Positions 60,327 to 64,000 of a stretch of DNA of 64,000 nt are shown one piece after another. The stretch lies in the NCBI RefSeq assembly GCF_015220045.1, contig NZ_JADBGB010000001.1, forward strand, positions 496,001 through 560,000. The letters run 5' to 3'. This DNA comes from Marivivens aquimaris (lineage in GTDB: Bacteria; Pseudomonadota; Alphaproteobacteria; Rhodobacterales; Rhodobacteraceae). The notes below the pieces were generated by a model that ran no database searches, was not told where the DNA came from, and saw only the letters and a list, made by a program, of their open reading frames with translations. The position numbers and the translations under genes are program-made. The first letter of the stretch is position 1. The number at the start of each line of letters is the position of its first letter.

Positions 60327-60368
60327 AAATACCTTGGGGGAGCCCCGCAGGGGCGGGGGCAAAGCCCC
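60327..60368. repeat. Intergenic palindromic repeat, copy 3
   Basis: AAATACCTTGGGGG followed by two small hairpins, GCCCC-GCA-GGGGC and GGGGC-AAA-GCCCC. It has the same layout as copy 1 (32156) but lies inside a codirectional operon between mraY and murD, where it may cause partial termination or processing. Confidence 0.6.
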
Positions 60369-60398
60369 TATCCGCCCGCAGATTTTACGGAGTGCCGG

Positions 60399-61799
60399 AT
60401 GATCCCTGTTCGTGGATACGAGAACCAGACCGTCGCGATCCTCGGCCTTGGCCGTTCGGGGCGGGCGACCGCAAAGGCGCTTATGGCTGGCGGCGCGACG
60501 GCCGTCGCTTGGGATGACAACCCCGCCGCGCGTGAAGCGGCAGAGGCTGAGGGCATCACCATTCGCGACCTCTCGCGTCAGGGCGCGTTTCTGGATGTGA
60601 GCTGCCTTGTAGTCTCGCCTGGTATTCCGCACCTCTATCCGACGCCCAATGCCGTCGTTGCTGCCGCTTGGGATGCGAATGTGCCGGTCGACAACGACAT
60701 CGGTCTGTTCTTCCGTTCTTTTGCCTCCCGCGATTGGGACGAATTCGACCAGCCGCCACGCGTGGTGGCGGTCACTGGTTCGAACGGTAAGTCGACGACT
60801 TCGGCGCTCATTCACCACATTCTGACCGAGGCCGGTAAGCCCGCGCAGCTTGCTGGAAACATCGGTCGCGGTGTGTTCGATATCGACCCTGCCAGCGATG
60901 GCGAGATTGTGGTGCTGGAGCTGTCTTCCTACCAGACCGAGCTTGCCCGTTCGCTGACGCCTGACATCGCGGTGCTGACGAACCTGTCGCCCGATCACCT
61001 TGATCGTCATGCGGGGATCGGAGGCTACTTTGCCGCCAAGCGCCGCCTTTTTGCCGAAGGCGCGCCGGACCGCAATATCATCGGCGTCGACGAGATCGAG
61101 GGTCGTTTCCTCGCCAACCAGCTGTCCGAGGCTCAGGGCGATGACCGCGTTCTGCGCATCTCGAACACGCGCAAACTAGACGATGCCGGTTGGACCGTTT
61201 TCGCCCGCAAAGGCTTTTTGTCCGAGTGGCGTAAAGGCCGCCAGATCGGCAGCATCGACCTGCGCGAGATTGCGGGACTGCCGGGCGCCCATAATCATCA
61301 GAACGCCTGTGCAGCCTATGCCGTTTGCCGGTGCCTTGGACTGGGTCCAAAGCAGATCGAGGAAGGGATGCGGAGCTATGGCGGCCTGCCGCACCGTTCG
61401 CAGCTTGTCGGCGAAAAAGACGGCGTGACTTTCGTCAACGACTCCAAAGCGACCAACGTGGAAAGCGCGGCAAAGGCGTTGCAAGCGTTCAAGCGTATCC
61501 GTTGGATTTGCGGCGGCCTTGAGAAAGAGGGCGGGCTGGACGGCCTGCTGCCGCATGTTGGTTCGGTTGCCAAAGCCTACGTCATCGGCCGCGAGGCGGC
61601 TGCCTTCGCGATGAAGCTCAAGGACGTCGAGACCGAAGTTTGCACCACGATGGAGAACGCGGTCGCATTGGCAACTGCCGAGGCCGAAGAGGGTGACACG
61701 GTGCTGCTCGCGCCTGCTTGCGCGAGTTTCGACCAGTACAACAGCTTTGAAAAGCGGGGCGAGGATTTCATCGCTCAGGTCGCAAAGGTCACCGGCTGA
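60399..61799 (+). CDS. murD: UDP-N-acetylmuramoylalanine--D-glutamate ligase
   Basis: A 466-residue Mur ligase adding D-glutamate to UDP-MurNAc-L-alanine. UDP-binding N-domain ([20 protein letters not shown]), ATP loop [39 protein letters not shown] and [17 protein letters not shown] at the end, all normal. It is the last dcw gene here; ftsW, murG and murC, which often follow, are not present before the strand switch at 61800. Confidence 0.97.
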   Translation: MIPVRGYENQTVAILGLGRSGRATAKALMAGGATAVAWDDNPAAREAAEAEGITIRDLSRQGAFLDVSCLVVSPGIPHLYPTPNAVVAAAWDANVPVDNDIGLFFRSFASRDWDEFDQPPRVVAVTGSNGKSTTSALIHHILTEAGKPAQLAGNIGRGVFDIDPASDGEIVVLELSSYQTELARSLTPDIAVLTNLSPDHLDRHAGIGGYFAAKRRLFAEGAPDRNIIGVDEIEGRFLANQLSEAQGDDRVLRISNTRKLDDAGWTVFARKGFLSEWRKGRQIGSIDLREIAGLPGAHNHQNACAAYAVCRCLGLGPKQIEEGMRSYGGLPHRSQLVGEKDGVTFVNDSKATNVESAAKALQAFKRIRWICGGLEKEGGLDGLLPHVGSVAKAYVIGREAAAFAMKLKDVETEVCTTMENAVALATAEAEEGDTVLLAPACASFDQYNSFEKRGEDFIAQVAKVTG

Positions 61800-61860
61800 G
61801 GGGCGCTGCCCCTCTTGGCCTGCGGCCAATTCACCCCGGGATATTTGAGGCACAAAGGCA
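61800..61860. repeat. Intergenic palindromic repeat, copy 4
   Basis: GGGGCGCTGCCCC and TTGGCCTGCGGCCAA hairpins followed by the CACCCCGGGATATTT core, identical to 39331-39377 over 47 bases. It starts at the base after the murD stop and ends seven bases before the dnaE2 stop, between convergent genes. Confidence 0.85.
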
Positions 61861-61867
61861 GGCGCGG

Positions 61868-64000
61868 CTAGTGGAAGTCGCGGCTCTTGGGAATGATGCG
61901 GACATCGCGCGGATGGCGCTGCGGGAGAGGGCGGTTTACTTCGTCCGCGCGTGACATCGGTGCGGGCATGTTTTCGGGCGCGAGCCTTTGGAGTGCATCC
62001 GAGCGGTCCACCAGATGTTCGGCGACGATGTGGATGATCTCGCCCTCCCGCTGGACATATCCGTGCACTTCGAGGAGGCGGGCCTGCATGATGGTTTTGC
62101 GGTAAGCCTCCATCACTTTGGGCCAGACGACGATGTTGGCGACGCCGGTTTCGTCTTCGGTCGTGATGAAGCACACGCCTTTCGCCGATCCGGGGCGTTG
62201 TCGGATCAGTACGAGGCCCGCGAGTTTTACCTTTTGCCATGGCCGTGTGTGCATCAGGTCGGTGCTCGACAGGTAGCGCTGCTTGGTCAGGCTGCGGCGC
62301 AAGAAAGCCATCGGGTGCGCTTTGAGCGAGAGGCGCAGCGTCTGGTAATCGGCGACGACCTGTTCGCAGACGGGCATTTCGGGCAGCGCGACGGCGGGTT
62401 CCTGTCCTTCGTCGCGGGTTTCGCGGAACAGCGGCAGATCGGGCGCGTCGTAGAGTGATTTCGCTTCCCACAGCGCTTGCCGTCTGTCGATGAAGAGCGA
62501 GCGCATGGCGTCTGCTTCGGCCAGTTTGCGGATGTGTGCGGCGCTGATGCCAGCCTCTTGGAGGGATTTCACGTCTCGGAACGGGTGCTGGCGCGCGGCA
62601 ACGAGCCGCTGGGCCGCCGCTTGGGGCAGGCCACTGATCTGTCGCATCCCGAGGCGCACCGCGAAGGCATTACCATAGGGTTCGAGCGTGTTGTCCCATT
62701 GCGAGTAATTCACGTCGATGGGTAGCACGGTGACATTGTGCTCGCGCGCATCGCGGACGATCTGGGCGGGGGCATAGAAGCCCATTGGCTGCGAGTTCAG
62801 GAGCGCCGCGCAGAAGGCCGCCGGATAATGGCATTTCAGCCAGCTCGACACATAGACCAACTGGGCAAAGCTGGCGGCGTGGCTTTCGGGGAAACCGTAT
62901 TCGCCAAAGCCCTTGATCTGGTCAAAGCAGCGGCGGGCGAACTCTTCCTGATAGCCGCGGCGCACCATGCGGCCGACCATTTTGTCCTGTAGTTTCTCGA
63001 TGGTGCCGCGACTGCGGAAAGTGGCCATAGCTTTGCGCAACTCGTTCGCTTCGGCCGGAGAGAACTCCGCCGCTTCAATCGCGATCTTCATCGCCTGTTC
63101 CTGAAAGATTGGCACGCCGTAGGTCCGTCCGAGAATGTTGCGCAGCTCGTCCGCGTTATGGGGCGGCGCGGGGGACGGGTAGATGATCGGCTCCTCGCCG
63201 TTCCGACGCTTGAGGTAGGGGTGCACCATGTCGCCCTGAATGGGGCCGGGGCGGACGATGGCGACCTCCACCACGAGGTCGTAGAATTCGCGTGGGCGCA
63301 GACGCGGCAGCATGTTCATCTGCGCGCGGCTCTCGACCTGAAACACCCCGACGCTATCGCCGCGGCAGAGCATCTGGTAGACGCGCGGGTCCTCTTTGGG
63401 CGTCGTGGCCAGCGTGAAGTGCCGATCGTAATGCGCTGAAATAATGTCATAACATTTGCGGATGCAGGTCAGCATTCCCAGCGCGAGGATGTCGACCTTG
63501 AGGATGCCGAGCGCGTCGATGTCGTCCTTGTCCCACTCGATAAAACTGCGGTCCGCCATCGCACCGTTGCCGATGGGGACCGTTTCGGTCAGGGGGCGTT
63601 CGGTGAGGATAAAGCCGCCGACGTGCTGCGACAGGTGGCGCGGCATTCCGATCAGTTGGCGGGCAATGATGATCGTGCGGCGCAGCAGCGGGTCGGACAG
63701 GTTGAGGCCCGCTTCGTTCAGATGCTTTTCACCGATGTCGGTCCCCCACGATCCCCACACGGTACGCGCAATGGCATTGGTCACATCCTCCGAGAGGCCC
63801 ATGACCTTGCCCACCTCGCGGATGGCTGAACGCGGACGGTAGTGGATCACCGTGGCGCACAGCCCCGCGCGGTCGCGTCCGTATTTGCTGTAGATATGCT
63901 GGATGACCTCCTCGCGCCGCTCGTGCTCGAAATCGACGTCAATATCGGGCGGCTCCTTGCGTTCCTCGCTGATGAAACGCTCGAAAAGAAGCTGGTGCTG
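61868..64000 (-). CDS. dnaE2: Error-prone DNA polymerase DnaE2/ImuC, C-terminal part (5' end outside window)
   Basis: The frame is open to the right edge, giving 710 residues, roughly the last two thirds of a usual 1050-1100-residue enzyme. The start codon is outside. Near the edge lies the polymerase metal site [18 protein letters not shown] with its two catalytic aspartates, then [39 protein letters not shown], the helix-hairpin-helix region and an OB domain ([20 protein letters not shown]). Length and the MPRLRP-type motifs point to DnaE2 (ImuC), the damage-induced translesion polymerase, rather than replicative DnaE1. imuA and imuB normally lie upstream, beyond the window. Confidence 0.93.
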   Translation of the reverse strand, partial: QHQLLFERFISEERKEPPDIDVDFEHERREEVIQHIYSKYGRDRAGLCATVIHYRPRSAIREVGKVMGLSEDVTNAIARTVWGSWGTDIGEKHLNEAGLNLSDPLLRRTIIIARQLIGMPRHLSQHVGGFILTERPLTETVPIGNGAMADRSFIEWDKDDIDALGILKVDILALGMLTCIRKCYDIISAHYDRHFTLATTPKEDPRVYQMLCRGDSVGVFQVESRAQMNMLPRLRPREFYDLVVEVAIVRPGPIQGDMVHPYLKRRNGEEPIIYPSPAPPHNADELRNILGRTYGVPIFQEQAMKIAIEAAEFSPAEANELRKAMATFRSRGTIEKLQDKMVGRMVRRGYQEEFARRCFDQIKGFGEYGFPESHAASFAQLVYVSSWLKCHYPAAFCAALLNSQPMGFYAPAQIVRDAREHNVTVLPIDVNYSQWDNTLEPYGNAFAVRLGMRQISGLPQAAAQRLVAARQHPFRDVKSLQEAGISAAHIRKLAEADAMRSLFIDRRQALWEAKSLYDAPDLPLFRETRDEGQEPAVALPEMPVCEQVVADYQTLRLSLKAHPMAFLRRSLTKQRYLSSTDLMHTRPWQKVKLAGLVLIRQRPGSAKGVCFITTEDETGVANIVVWPKVMEAYRKTIMQARLLEVHGYVQREGEIIHIVAEHLVDRSDALQRLAPENMPAPMSRADEVNRPLPQRHPRDVRIIPKSRDFH

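Overview
The window is chromosomal DNA, roughly 60% GC, from an alphaproteobacterium, most likely of the Rhodobacterales (Roseobacter/Rhodobacter lineage). The pointers are DUF2842 behind purA, the split his cluster (hisB-hisH / hisA-hisF-hisE), the meso-diaminopimelate type MurE, a DUF1127 gene followed by hairpins with CCUCCUCCC loops (the ccaF1-CcsR arrangement known from Rhodobacter sphaeroides), GANTC sites, and intergenic palindromes of the 'CCCCGGGATATTT' type. I see no phage, insertion sequence, CRISPR array or other sign of recent transfer. This is dense, mostly conserved chromosomal sequence.

Layout. 1-1153: 3' end of purA and DUF2842. 1150-11637: a tightly overlapping ten-gene chemosensory operon on the minus strand (soluble double-tip receptor, triple CheW, CheB, HEAT-repeat protein, CheR, CheY, CheA, STAS protein, CheY, receptor-like protein). 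It is preceded by a large acidic Ala/Pro-rich protein (11957-13828). 13949-16652: thiamine pyrophosphokinase, L-serine ammonia-lyase and a glutathione transferase. 16808-22927: rpiA, gor, hflK-hflC-DUF2065 and a DegP-type protease, i.e. redox balance and envelope proteolysis. 23136-33185: small envelope or unknown proteins, a 2Fe-2S ferredoxin, cobS/cobT (divergent), a Kef-type antiporter, a bitopic GspL/GspC-like protein, a SIMPL protein and a DXD protein. 33310-35240: tRNA-Tyr, rlmB, a structured leader with terminator, and a CoA-binding protein. 34935-39260: histidine genes with two small unknown genes and a DUF2147 protein. 39446-43309: three tandem tRNA-Gly(GCC) and pyruvate carboxylase. 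43493-49899: an EmrB-type exporter with a divergent MarR regulator, uvrD, tetR, lysE and lrp. 49941-50538: DUF1127 gene plus nine tandem hairpins. 50820-61799: mrp, then the division/cell-wall cluster mraZ-rsmH-ftsL-ftsI-murE-murF-mraY-murD. 61868-64000: 3' part of dnaE2.

The most interesting element is the 367-bp array at 49941-50307. It holds nine consecutive stem-loops, each with a different stem but the same C-rich loop (CCUCCUCCC on the minus strand; one copy has UCUCCUCCC). The array lies 12 nt behind a DUF1127 gene, and the last hairpin is followed by a U-rich tract. Stems have diverged by compensatory change while loops are fixed, so the loop is the functional part. Its sequence is complementary to Shine-Dalgarno regions. 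Four such RNAs (CcsR1-4) are known in R. sphaeroides; nine in a row would be a large expansion. Second-tier observations are a nested hairpin plus terminator abutting the CoA-binding gene (34360-34477), the chemosensory operon with a receptor carrying two signalling tips 300 residues apart and a triple CheW, the 714-residue protein that looks like GspL and GspC joined by one membrane span, an intergenic palindromic repeat family (four members, two sharing 47 identical bases), and a 734-bp regulatory-looking region before mraZ with a DnaA box, paired GANTC sites and repeated TGGAA motifs.

Limits: all calls are from reading the sequence and from knowledge of families. No searches, folding energies or expression data were available, and promoter calls are by eye.
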